NCBI GenBank assembly: GCA_031372705.1
Contig: JANMLV010000284.1
Location: 1 to 62,613, forward strand
DNA: 62,613 nt
Direction: 5' to 3'
DNA from: UBA7236 sp031372705
Lineage (GTDB): Bacteria > Bacteroidota > Bacteroidia > Chitinophagales > BACL12
How positions within the stretch are numbered: the first letter of the stretch is position 1; each line of letters begins with the position of its first letter. Of the stretch, positions 32,690 to 41,437 are shown in pieces. Under the pieces are notes generated by a model. That model searched no databases and was not told the DNA's origin. It saw nothing but the letters and a program-made list of their open reading frames with translations. Made by a program: the position numbers and the translations under genes.

Positions 32690-34882
32690 TTATCTAATTA
32701 ATGTTACGTTTCCTTTAAGCTGAACAATTCTGCCGGTAATTAATTGCACTTGTGCTGTGTAGGCATATACACCTTGGTTTACAGGTTCGTTTTTATAAGT
32801 TCCATTCCATGTTGAATTAATGTCGGTAGGTGCTGTGTCATTTACAATAAAAATGCGTTCACCCCATCTGTCAAAAATCATTAATGATTTAATTAATGCT
32901 ATTCCCGGACCTAATATTGTAAAGCCATCATTTATGCCATCGCCATTTGGCGTAAAAGTATTTGGAACAAAAATATTTTCATTAGAAATCATTACTGTTA
33001 AAGTAACGCTATCCGCAGCAAAACCATTAGCATCTATTGAAAATAATGTATAGGTTATAGTTGTATCAGTATCTGAAAATGTTGTAGAGCAATCAATACA
33101 AGTTAATCCGAATGGCGGCGACCATGTATAACTGCCACCAGTGCTGCCATTAAGCTCAGCAACGCCGGAATCGAAAATTGTTGTATCGCTGCCTGCGTTT
33201 GCAAAGTTTTGTGAAACGGTTATTGAAGAGGACTCCGTTATAACACAACCATTTACATCAATTATGCTATAATTAATAATATACGGTCCACCAACTCCAA
33301 CAGCTATAGGATCGAATGTTGTTCCGGTTACACCACTTCCTGAAAACACACCTCCTATAGGCGACGCAGATAATACTATTGGCGCAGATTCAAAGCAAAT
33401 ATTTGTTGGTATATCAAATGTAATATCCGTTATAGGGAAATTATTTAGTATGAAACTAATTACACTATCACAACCTGCAATTGTTGTTAAATTGTAATTA
33501 TAAATGCCGGGTGTCGATGATGTACTTCCATCGGGTAACAAAACAATTTCGTTTGTGCAAACGGTAGTATCAATTATGGTTAAATAGGTTGGATTCAATA
33601 ATAAATTAGTGGTTATAATACTATCGCAACCTGCAACTGTAGTGAACGTAGATATGTATACGCCTGCAGTTGTTACAATACTGCCATCCGGTAAAGTGTA
33701 ATTATCGCCATCGCAAATTGCAGCATTTATTGTTGTTGAATAAGTGGTTGCAATACCAAGGTTCACAGTAATAATGCTATCGCATCCTGCTATTGTAATT
33801 AAATTAAAAACATAAGTACCTGCAATTGTTGTTGAACTGCCATCCGGTAAAATATATGTTAACCCATCGCAAATAGCATCATTAATTATTATATTGTAAA
33901 TGGGTAACAAGGTTAAATTGGTAATTACAACACTATCATCTCCGCCAACCCCAATTAAGGTTACTTCATATTCTCCCGCAGCGGTTACAATTGTTCCATC
34001 GGGCAGTGTGTAGGAGTCGCCGGTGCAAATAGCAGTGTCTATTGTTGCAGCGCATGGTTCAATAACAATTGTGTCGGTTAATAAATAGGAGCCCGGGTCG
34101 TAATGACAATAATCGGCAACCGTAAATGAATAAATTCCCGGTGCATCAATTGTAACAGTATATCCAACATCGCCGGTACTCCATTCAGGATCGCCCCAAA
34201 CTACTCCATAAAAGGAAATATCTAAGATTATTTCAGCATCACATAATAATGTTGTGTCCGGTAAAAAATTGTATTCAGCACCGCCAACATAAATCGGATT
34301 TGGGTCAGTAACAGGGTCTTCAAAGCAGCAGTTCCCTCCATCACTAACCTGAAAAGTGCCACCGGGGAAACCACTATAATCTGTCCAATGCGCATAAAAA
34401 TTTGAACCGGGGCCAAACTCAGCAATAAAAAATTGAACAATTTGAGGCGATGAATTGCCGCCTCCCAATGCTGTTTCGCCGCAACCCTCGGCTCCTGCCA
34501 TGCAATTTACAATTGGAGGTAAACCCGGAAAAAGTTCATCGCCTAAGTAATTAGTTATGGCAATATTATCGGTAGTAGTTGAGTAAACCGTAACTATGGC
34601 AGGGTCCACGCCACTGATGTCTGACGGGGCTTCAAAGCCTGCAAATATCACTTCAGTAATGTTTCCCGCGAAAATACCCGTAATATTTACATCTACAATT
34701 TCGTAAGTGCAAATGCCAATTTTAAGGTTCGGAATATCAACATCTACATCAATATTTAAAGTGCCACCTTCATAATTGGAGTAAATCATCACATTGCCTG
34801 TCGCATCGCAAATGGTTTGTGTTCGCACCTGTAAGGGGTTCATTATTAAAAGCGTCAGAATTGCGACTGTTAAAGCTCTCAT
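32690..34882 (-). CDS. T9SS-exported repeat protein, gliding motility-associated C-terminal domain
   Basis: A 730-residue surface protein with signal peptide (residues ~1-21). The middle carries four ~48-residue repeats of the pattern IC-x-G-x-YTLPDG ... G-x-Y ... GCDS-I-I (from ~280 to 470), each with two Cys likely to pair. The first repeat has GGDDS in place of GCDS and so lacks one Cys. A PKD/Ig-like segment follows. The end is a type B T9SS sorting domain (FVPNTFTPNGDGINDGF, IFDRWGERIF, W-NGTYKN, ending GNVTLIR). It is exported across the outer membrane and attached or released. It resembles the gene at 42912. Confidence 0.85.
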   Translation of the reverse strand: MRALTVAILTLLIMNPLQVRTQTICDATGNVMIYSNYEGGTLNIDVDVDIPNLKIGICTYEIVDVNITGIFAGNITEVIFAGFEAPSDISGVDPAIVTVYSTTTDNIAITNYLGDELFPGLPPIVNCMAGAEGCGETALGGGNSSPQIVQFFIAEFGPGSNFYAHWTDYSGFPGGTFQVSDGGNCCFEDPVTDPNPIYVGGAEYNFLPDTTLLCDAEIILDISFYGVVWGDPEWSTGDVGYTVTIDAPGIYSFTVADYCHYDPGSYLLTDTIVIEPCAATIDTAICTGDSYTLPDGTIVTAAGEYEVTLIGVGGDDSVVITNLTLLPIYNIIINDAICDGLTYILPDGSSTTIAGTYVFNLITIAGCDSIITVNLGIATTYSTTINAAICDGDNYTLPDGSIVTTAGVYISTFTTVAGCDSIITTNLLLNPTYLTIIDTTVCTNEIVLLPDGSTSSTPGIYNYNLTTIAGCDSVISFILNNFPITDITFDIPTNICFESAPIVLSASPIGGVFSGSGVTGTTFDPIAVGVGGPYIINYSIIDVNGCVITESSSITVSQNFANAGSDTTIFDSGVAELNGSTGGSYTWSPPFGLTCIDCSTTFSDTDTTITYTLFSIDANGFAADSVTLTVMISNENIFVPNTFTPNGDGINDGFTILGPGIALIKSLMIFDRWGERIFIVNDTAPTDINSTWNGTYKNEPVNQGVYAYTAQVQLITGRIVQLKGNVTLIR

Positions 34883-35005
34883 TTTAACTAAACCATAAAA
34901 ATAGTGTGATTGTTTTAAACTAACGTTAATAAATTAAAAATATACCTTATTCCAACTATCAACTCTTCCGCATCGGGAAAGCCGTGTAGGTGAGACAAAA
35001 AATAG

Positions 35006-35013
35006 TATGTTTG
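35006..35013 (+). promoter_or_regulatory. -7-like element of the radical SAM operon
   Basis: TATGTTTG matches TAnnTTTG and overlaps the ATG of the longest frame (35007). It lies 23 nt before the internal ATG at 35037, which supports the later start. No TTG at -33. Confidence 0.35.
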
Positions 35014-35036
35014 TTGTAAATTATGGTAATAACGTT

Positions 35037-35822
35037 ATGGTGAACCGCTTTGGTGATATTGCAAATACGTATGATTTGGAATTTACCGAATCGCCAATTG
35101 GTAAGGCGCAACGCGATGTTGTGTGGCGAACGTTGCATAAGCAGTTGGGGGAAAAATCACTCAATATTCTGGAAACAAATTGCGGAACAGGCGAAGATGC
35201 TTTGTTTTTATTGCAAAGAGGTCATCATGTTACGCTAAGCGATAGTGCAAAGCCAATGTTGCAAATTGCCGAGCAAAAATTAAATGCAACTGAGCAAAAA
35301 CAATTTTCGGTGCTGCAATGGGATTTACGTGAAACATTTCCGATTACCGGAAAATCATACGACTTAATTTTTTCAAATTTTGGTGGATGGAATTGTTTAG
35401 ATGCATTGGAAATACTTAAACTTTCTGTAAAATGTAATGCTATTTTAAATCCGGGAGGTCGCGTTATTGCTGTTATTATGGGTCGCAAGTGTATTTGGGA
35501 GAGATGGTATTTTAAGCGAAAGGGCAATATTGAGGCAAGCAAACGCAGGCAATCGGAAGGCCCTGTAATTGCTGCACTTGGTAATAATTCGTTTGTGGAA
35601 ACTTGGTATTATAGTCCGAGTGAAATTGAAGCATTATTTCCCGATTTTAAGGTTACTATGAAAAAGCCGGTTGGTTTATTTATTCCGCCATCTTACCTCA
35701 ACCCATTTTTTAGGAATAAAAAATGGTTGCTGACCACTTTAGTTATTTTAGAAATAATTTTTGGCCTCGCAAATTTTAGCAACTATGCCGATCATTACAT
35801 GATTGCATTGGAGAAGCGGTAA
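35037..35822 (+). CDS. Class I SAM-dependent methyltransferase
   Basis: From ATG 35037 this gives 261 residues beginning MVNRFGDIANTYD. The SAM-binding loop is NILETNCGTGEDALFLL, with the acidic loop LSDSAKPML and the post-II strand YDLIFSNFGGWNCL. A hydrophobic C-terminal segment (LLTTLVILEIIFGLANF) may bind membrane or lipid. An alternative start at 35007 adds ten residues. First gene of a seven-gene plus-strand operon with three radical SAM enzymes. The substrate is unknown. Confidence 0.8.
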   Translation: MVNRFGDIANTYDLEFTESPIGKAQRDVVWRTLHKQLGEKSLNILETNCGTGEDALFLLQRGHHVTLSDSAKPMLQIAEQKLNATEQKQFSVLQWDLRETFPITGKSYDLIFSNFGGWNCLDALEILKLSVKCNAILNPGGRVIAVIMGRKCIWERWYFKRKGNIEASKRRQSEGPVIAALGNNSFVETWYYSPSEIEALFPDFKVTMKKPVGLFIPPSYLNPFFRNKKWLLTTLVILEIIFGLANFSNYADHYMIALEKR

Positions 35823-35854
35823 TTGAATGGTATTTTTGTAATCAATCAGGCATA

Positions 35855-37225
35855 TTGAAGGTATTACTTACACACGGTTATTTTATTGCTGATGATCCAA
35901 AGGAGCAGCTCATCATGAAGCCGTATGTGCCATTGGGTATTTTGTATATATCAACTTTTCTGGAGCAAAATGATGTAATACACGAAGTTTTCGATAGCAC
36001 ATTTAGTAATAAACAGGCTCAAATTAATTTTATTGAAAAATATCAACCTGATTATATTGGGATATATGTCAACTTAATGACTAAGGTTAATGTGTTGCAA
36101 ATTATTACAGCAATAAAATTAAATCATCATCTTAAGCATATTCCAATAATTTTGGGCGGACCTGAAGTGCGGAATCACGTTGAAAATTTATTGCAACATG
36201 GTGCTGATTACATTGTTTTGGGTGAAGGAGAAATTAGCTTTTATGAAGTAGTTAATGCATTGCATTACCATGCTGATATGTTTATGGTAAAAGGAATTTG
36301 CTATAAGAATGAGCACGGTGAAATTATTCAAACAGGCGAGCGAGAAAAAATAAAAGATTTAGATACACTCGGATTTCCAAATAGAAAGAAAGTTAATTTA
36401 CAATTATATTTGGATGCATGGAAAAAGCATCATGGAAAAAATGCGATTTCCATTTCAACTATGCGCGGATGCCCTTACACTTGCAAATGGTGCAGTCGCG
36501 CTGTGTATGGCCTAAGCTACCGGCGAAGAAGTCCGGAAAAAGTGTTGGAAGAAATGATACATATTAAACAAACCGATAATCCTGATACACTTTGGTTTGT
36601 AGATGATGTTTTTACAGTGAGTCATAAGTGGATGGAAACATTTGCGGAATTAGTGCAAGCCAGTGGTTTAATTATGCCATTTGAATGTATTACGAGAGCC
36701 GATAGATTAAATGAAGAGGTTTTAGGGTTTCTCCAAAAAAGCGGATGCTTCAGGGTTTGGATTGGCGCAGAAAGCGGTTCCCAAAAAATAATTGATGCAA
36801 TGGATCGTCGCGTTGATGTGGAACAAGTGAGAAGCATGATTCAATTAGCAAAACAATTTAACATCGAAACAGGCACATTTATTATGCTCGGTTATCCCGG
36901 TGAAGATGAAAGTGATATTGAAGAAACTATACATCATTTAAAAACATCTAACCCCGATTATTTTACAATTACAGTGGCATATCCGATAAAAGGTACGGCA
37001 TTGTATGAAGAAGTTGAGTCAAATTTTACTACTCATTTAAATTGGTCTGATAGCAGCGACAGAGAAATTAAGTTTAAGCGCACATACCCTGAAAGGTATT
37101 ACCGTTTTGCCGTCAGCAGAGTAGTGAATGAAGTTAATTATTACAAGCATGCACAAATAAAATACAAAGTAAAGTCACTACTTGCTAAATCTGCAATGTG
37201 GGTAAGCCGAACATTATTATCATGA
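35855..37225 (+). CDS. B12-binding-type radical SAM enzyme (A)
   Basis: A 456-residue protein. Residues ~1-150 form a Rossmann-like cobalamin-binding domain (LLTHGYFIADDPKEQ, PYVPLGILYISTFLE, IPIILGGPEV, ADYIVLGEGE). The 4Fe-4S motif CxxxCxxC is C206-PYT-C210-KW-C213. The barrel carries WIGAESGSQKIIDAMDR and a GYPGEDESDIEE motif typical of class B (BchE-like) enzymes. The start is TTG, with no in-frame ATG nearby. Such enzymes methylate or rearrange unreactive carbon or phosphorus centres. It starts 32 nt after the methyltransferase gene, and its stop overlaps the next ATG by 4 nt. Confidence 0.87.
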   Translation: MKVLLTHGYFIADDPKEQLIMKPYVPLGILYISTFLEQNDVIHEVFDSTFSNKQAQINFIEKYQPDYIGIYVNLMTKVNVLQIITAIKLNHHLKHIPIILGGPEVRNHVENLLQHGADYIVLGEGEISFYEVVNALHYHADMFMVKGICYKNEHGEIIQTGEREKIKDLDTLGFPNRKKVNLQLYLDAWKKHHGKNAISISTMRGCPYTCKWCSRAVYGLSYRRRSPEKVLEEMIHIKQTDNPDTLWFVDDVFTVSHKWMETFAELVQASGLIMPFECITRADRLNEEVLGFLQKSGCFRVWIGAESGSQKIIDAMDRRVDVEQVRSMIQLAKQFNIETGTFIMLGYPGEDESDIEETIHHLKTSNPDYFTITVAYPIKGTALYEEVESNFTTHLNWSDSSDREIKFKRTYPERYYRFAVSRVVNEVNYYKHAQIKYKVKSLLAKSAMWVSRTLLS

Positions 37226-38265
37226 CAAATAAGGTATTGATATTAACACCCGGGTTTCCTGAAAATGAACAGGACACAGCTTGTGTGCCTTATTTGCAAG
37301 ATTATGTTTTTGCATTGGCTGATGAAATCGGCAAAGAAAATATTAAAATAATTGCAATACAATATCCATTTACACGAAAAGCATATACGTGGAATGGCAT
37401 TTCCGTTTTTCCTAGTGGCGGAAATAATAAAAAATCATTTGCTTACTATTTCACATTAAGAAGAACAAATAAAAAAATAGCACAATTATTTAAGCAAGAT
37501 AAATTTGTGATACATGCCTTTTGGATGGGTGAAGCTGCATTTATTGGTCGCTATGCAGCCAAAAAACATGCAACTCGTTTTATCGTTACTTTTATGGGGC
37601 AAGATGTAAAGCTCGGCAATCGCGCAATGCGTTATGTTGATCACAGTGCTACCCATTTTGTGGTATTAAGTAAATATCAGGATACAATACTACAATCTAA
37701 CTATGGATTTAATGCAGATGCCATTATTCCATTTCCCATTCCGGAAATTTATGTTGAGTCTGATTTATTCAGAGATATTGATTTGTTGTTTGTAGGCTCG
37801 CTAATTAAAGTAAAACAACCTGAACAATTTGTAGATATTGTAGCTGCTATTGCTAAAATATATCCAAACATTAAAGCTGTAATTGCAGGTGATGGTGTAG
37901 ATAGACCAAAGGTGTTGAAACACATTGAGGACCTTAATTTAACATCAAATATTAAATTTGTGGGTCAAAAATCGCGTCTTGAAATATTTGATTTAATGGC
38001 ACATTCAAAAATTTTGGTGCACACATCAGCTTTTGAAGGTCAGTGCCTGGTTTACGCCGAAGCGTTAGCAAATGGCATGCACGTAGTAAGTTATGAAGTT
38101 GGACGCATAGAAAATACGGAGCGTCACCAAGTTGGAATTAATGAGGTGCAATTAACACAACATGTAATAAATTTGCTGCAAACAAATTTAAGTTTTACTA
38201 AATTTCAATCTATTTCAACTAGTGAAATTGTTGAAGCATATCAAAAAATATATAACGGCGAATGA
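37222..38265 (+). CDS. GT4 family glycosyltransferase
   Basis: The ATG at 37222 overlaps the previous stop as ATGA and gives 347 residues starting MTNKVLILTPGFP. The fold has the Rossmann pair of GT-B enzymes: VTFMGQDVKLGN (acceptor side), LLFVGSLIKVKQPEQFVDI, AVIAGDGVDRPKV, KFVGQKSR and the donor Glu motif SAFEGQCLVYAEALANGMHVVS. It probably transfers a sugar from a nucleotide donor to a product of this operon. Its own stop overlaps the next gene by 4 nt. Confidence 0.87.
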   Translation: MTNKVLILTPGFPENEQDTACVPYLQDYVFALADEIGKENIKIIAIQYPFTRKAYTWNGISVFPSGGNNKKSFAYYFTLRRTNKKIAQLFKQDKFVIHAFWMGEAAFIGRYAAKKHATRFIVTFMGQDVKLGNRAMRYVDHSATHFVVLSKYQDTILQSNYGFNADAIIPFPIPEIYVESDLFRDIDLLFVGSLIKVKQPEQFVDIVAAIAKIYPNIKAVIAGDGVDRPKVLKHIEDLNLTSNIKFVGQKSRLEIFDLMAHSKILVHTSAFEGQCLVYAEALANGMHVVSYEVGRIENTERHQVGINEVQLTQHVINLLQTNLSFTKFQSISTSEIVEAYQKIYNGE

Positions 38266-39767
38266 GTAATGGTGTAATAATATTTAACCCAAGGGCTGCG
38301 AATTATAAGCCAAGAATTCCGAATTCAATTTTGTCGGTAGCGGCTTCAATTGATGGGTTATATGCTTATTCATTTGTTGATGGTAATTTGGAATCAGATC
38401 CAACGATGCAAATTTGTTCGCTGCTAGACTCGGGTAATTATAAATATTTTGCACTTTCGGTAATGCCCGGACCGCAATTAAAGCAGGCAATTCCGATTTC
38501 TAAATTGATTAAATCGCGTTATCCTGATGTAATTATTATTTGGGGAGGGTATTTTGCGAGTAACCAGAGTGGTGTAGTAATGGATTCCGGATATGTAGAT
38601 TATATAGTTTATGGACCGGGCGACAAAGCGTTTCCCGGTTTGTTAAATATGCTGGAACAGCAAGGTCCTTTGCACATGGTTCCTAATTTAATTTGGAAGG
38701 AGAATGGTAAAGTAATTAAAAATCATAAAGATGAATTATACGAACAAGACACATTGCCCGATTTGCCCTATACTGAATTAAACAGGCAATACCCTATAAA
38801 TAAATACTTGGGGAAAACATATCTCGGCACAAAAACAATCGCTTACCATAGTAGTATCGGTTGTCCGTTTACTTGCGCATTTTGCGGAATAGTACCTATT
38901 TATAATGCACGATGGAAAGGTAAATCGGCTGAATTAATTTATAAAGATATTCGCCATTTAAAAGATACCTACGGCGGAAATGCCATTGAATTTCATGATA
39001 ACAATTTCTTTGTTTCTGAAAAAAGAACTGTAGCTTTTGCGAATTTAATTATGAACGACAACATGAGTTGGTGGGGCGAGGGTAGGATTGATACGCTTGA
39101 TAAATATAGCGATGAAAGTTTGCAATTGATACATAAAGCAGGTTGTAAAATGATATTTTTTGGTGCCGAAACGGGTAATGATAAAATCCTAAAAATGATG
39201 GATAAGGGTGGCACCCAAACCGGCGAACAAATAAAAAAATTTGCTGCCAGGATGCATCGCATTGGCATTGTGCCTGAATATTCGTTTGTACTAGGCACAC
39301 CGGGTTCAGGCGAAGAGGAAACCAATAGACAAATTGATGAGGATATCAATTTTATTCGCGAAATAAAGACTATTAATCCCGAAACCGAGATTATTATTTA
39401 TGTATATTCTCCGGTTCCCACTGAAGGAAGTGAATTGTTTAATGCAGTTAAAAATTCGGGATTCCATTTTCCGGAAAAATTAGAAGATTGGATTTCACCA
39501 CAATGGGAATATTTTGATTTGAGGAAAAATCCATTAACACCTTGGCTTAAACCATATATGATTGATAAAATTAAAAACTTTGAAACAGTATTAAACGGAT
39601 ATTACCCAACAGTGAGCGATATAAAACTAACTCCTTCCCGCAAAAAAATAATTTCCGGAATAGCAGCGTTGCGTTATCATACCAAAGTTTATAGCTTCCC
39701 TTATGAAATAAAAGCGCTACAAAAGTATTGGCTCCATTATCGTCAACCTGAAATTGAAGGCTTTTAA
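38262..39767 (+). CDS. B12-binding-type radical SAM enzyme (B)
   Basis: A 501-residue class B radical SAM enzyme. An N-terminal cobalamin-binding-like domain (residues ~1-140, with IIIWGGYFASNQ and DYIVYGPGDKAFPGLL) precedes the CxxxCxxC motif C201-PFT-C205-AF-C208. The barrel has WWGEGRIDTL, FFGAETGNDKILKMMDKG and VLGTPGSGEEE. It differs clearly from enzymes A and C in the operon: it lacks their DPKxxxxMxPY N-terminus. A long C-terminal region holds PYMIDKIKNFE. ATG start by 4-nt overlap with the glycosyltransferase. Confidence 0.86.
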   Translation: MSNGVIIFNPRAANYKPRIPNSILSVAASIDGLYAYSFVDGNLESDPTMQICSLLDSGNYKYFALSVMPGPQLKQAIPISKLIKSRYPDVIIIWGGYFASNQSGVVMDSGYVDYIVYGPGDKAFPGLLNMLEQQGPLHMVPNLIWKENGKVIKNHKDELYEQDTLPDLPYTELNRQYPINKYLGKTYLGTKTIAYHSSIGCPFTCAFCGIVPIYNARWKGKSAELIYKDIRHLKDTYGGNAIEFHDNNFFVSEKRTVAFANLIMNDNMSWWGEGRIDTLDKYSDESLQLIHKAGCKMIFFGAETGNDKILKMMDKGGTQTGEQIKKFAARMHRIGIVPEYSFVLGTPGSGEEETNRQIDEDINFIREIKTINPETEIIIYVYSPVPTEGSELFNAVKNSGFHFPEKLEDWISPQWEYFDLRKNPLTPWLKPYMIDKIKNFETVLNGYYPTVSDIKLTPSRKKIISGIAALRYHTKVYSFPYEIKALQKYWLHYRQPEIEGF

Positions 39768-39769
39768 TT

Positions 39770-40429
39770 ATGCAAATTGTAAAGCAATTAGCCCAATGGT
39801 TTATTCAACCTTTAATTAATAAGCGAATTCATCGCTCAGATGTTTATGAATATAATGGTGTTAGCTTGCACATACCATCAGGTGTTTTTCATCCAAAATA
39901 TTTTTTTAGTACTAAGTATCTGCTTCAAACAATTTTGTCATTGCCAATACAAAACAAGCGTTTACTTGAGCTAGGTGCCGGTAGTGGTTTAATTAGTTTA
40001 AGTGCAGCAAAAGCTGGTGCTATGGTTACAGCATCTGATATCAGTGCGACTGCAATTGCGGCGTTACATATTAATGCAGTTGCTAACGGTGTATCTATTG
40101 AAATAATTAAAAGCGATTTATTTGAAGCTATTCCTTTACACAATTTTGATTTTATTGTAATTAATCCGCCTTATTACCCCAAAAATCCCCGAAATGAGTT
40201 TGAGCTAGCCTGGTATTGTGGAGAAGGATTTGAATATTATCATCGATTGTTTCCACAGTTAAAAATTAGAAATTCTGTAAATTCGCTTGTATTAATGATT
40301 TTGGCTGATGGCTGTGATATTGAAATGATAAAATCTATTGGAAAGCAAAATGGAATGTTAATGGAGTTGTATGCGCAAAAGAAAGTTTGGTGGGAACAAC
40401 AATATATTTTTAGCATTATTAAAACGTAA
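39770..40429 (+). CDS. HemK/PrmC-like SAM methyltransferase
   Basis: A 219-residue methyltransferase. LLELGAGSGLISLSAAKAG is the SAM loop, ASDISATAIAALHINA the acidic loop, and FIVINPPYYPKNP carries the NPPY catalytic motif of N-methyltransferases acting on amino or amide groups. That motif is shared by glutamine-, adenine- and rRNA-modifying enzymes. In this setting, 2 nt after radical SAM B, a small-molecule or protein target is more likely than the ribosome, but this is an inference. Confidence 0.78.
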   Translation: MQIVKQLAQWFIQPLINKRIHRSDVYEYNGVSLHIPSGVFHPKYFFSTKYLLQTILSLPIQNKRLLELGAGSGLISLSAAKAGAMVTASDISATAIAALHINAVANGVSIEIIKSDLFEAIPLHNFDFIVINPPYYPKNPRNEFELAWYCGEGFEYYHRLFPQLKIRNSVNSLVLMILADGCDIEMIKSIGKQNGMLMELYAQKKVWWEQQYIFSIIKT

Positions 40430-40486
40430 TTTTAACACTTAATTATTTGCATAAAGTTTAAATGTTTATCTTCGTTAGAATTATCT

Positions 40487-41437
40487 ATGGAAGTTTCGCA
40501 TCGCAAATATAATGTCTATGCATCAATTAGTCCTGCTGCTTCTGCAGTTGTAAAGGCATTGGTGTATTTTGATATCTTTAAATATCCGCTCACGCTTCCT
40601 GAAATTCAAAAATATGCTGCCTTTACTTTCCATCACTTAAGTGAGCTTGAGGAAGCCCTCCGAGAATTGCAAGAGCGATTAGTTGTTTACCGTTTTGCTG
40701 AATTTTATTCCTTGCAAAATGATTATAGTTTAATAACACGGCGACAAGCAGGCAATATGCAAGCTTTGCAAGTAATGGAGATTGCGTTTAATAAATCAAA
40801 GTTTATTCATAAATTTCCATTTGTAAGAAGTGTAAATATTTCAGGTTCATTATCGAAGAATTATTTTGATGCTTCAACCGACATTGATTTTTTTATTATA
40901 GCCAAGGCCGGCAGAATTTGGTTATGCAGATTGTTGCTAACCATTTATAAGAAAGTATTTTTATTGAATTCGCGCAAATATTTCTGCATTAATTATTATG
41001 TTGATGTAAATAATATGGAAATACCCGACAAAAATTTATTTTCCGCTACTGAAATTGTAACGTTAAATAATCAAACCGGTGCTTTTTATTACGAGCAATT
41101 TATTGCAGATAACAGCTGGGTGCAAACCTATTTTCCAAATTTCAGACCGACAAATTCCAATTCCAATAGTGAAACAGTGGCAGGTAAAAAGCAGTTATTG
41201 GAAAAGATTTTATCGGGAAAACCGGGTGATTGGCTTGAGTCTTTGGCTTTCAGGCTTACCCGTTATTTTATTGCGCGCAAGTACAAACAAATTGAAAAAG
41301 ATAAGTTTGAAGTAAACCTGCGAACCAATAGAACAGCATCGAAACATCATCCCCAGGGGTTTCAATTTAAAGTTTTGAATGCTTTTGATAACACCTGTGC
41401 TGAAATTGAAAGCAAACATAATATAACTTTGCAGTAA
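40487..41437 (+). CDS. Nucleotidyltransferase-fold protein
   Basis: A 316-residue protein. An N-terminal helical or winged segment ALVYFDIFKYPLTLPEI (~24-40) is followed by a pol-beta-type nucleotidyltransferase core: NISGSLSKNYFDASTDIDFFII, with GS at ~120-121 and the metal pair D132/D134. No kinase or HEPN partner is nearby. The YFDIFxYPLT module is one I recall beside radical SAM and glycan genes in Bacteroidota. It may add a nucleotide or activate a head group. Sixth gene of the operon. A TATCTTCG box 12 nt upstream could add a secondary start site. Confidence 0.77.
   Translation: MEVSHRKYNVYASISPAASAVVKALVYFDIFKYPLTLPEIQKYAAFTFHHLSELEEALRELQERLVVYRFAEFYSLQNDYSLITRRQAGNMQALQVMEIAFNKSKFIHKFPFVRSVNISGSLSKNYFDASTDIDFFIIAKAGRIWLCRLLLTIYKKVFLLNSRKYFCINYYVDVNNMEIPDKNLFSATEIVTLNNQTGAFYYEQFIADNSWVQTYFPNFRPTNSNSNSETVAGKKQLLEKILSGKPGDWLESLAFRLTRYFIARKYKQIEKDKFEVNLRTNRTASKHHPQGFQFKVLNAFDNTCAEIESKHNITLQ

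Noticed and set aside
32690..34882. DNA repeats in the T9SS genes as a mobile array
   Set aside because: They are in-frame protein repeats with diverged codons and belong to the coding sequence.
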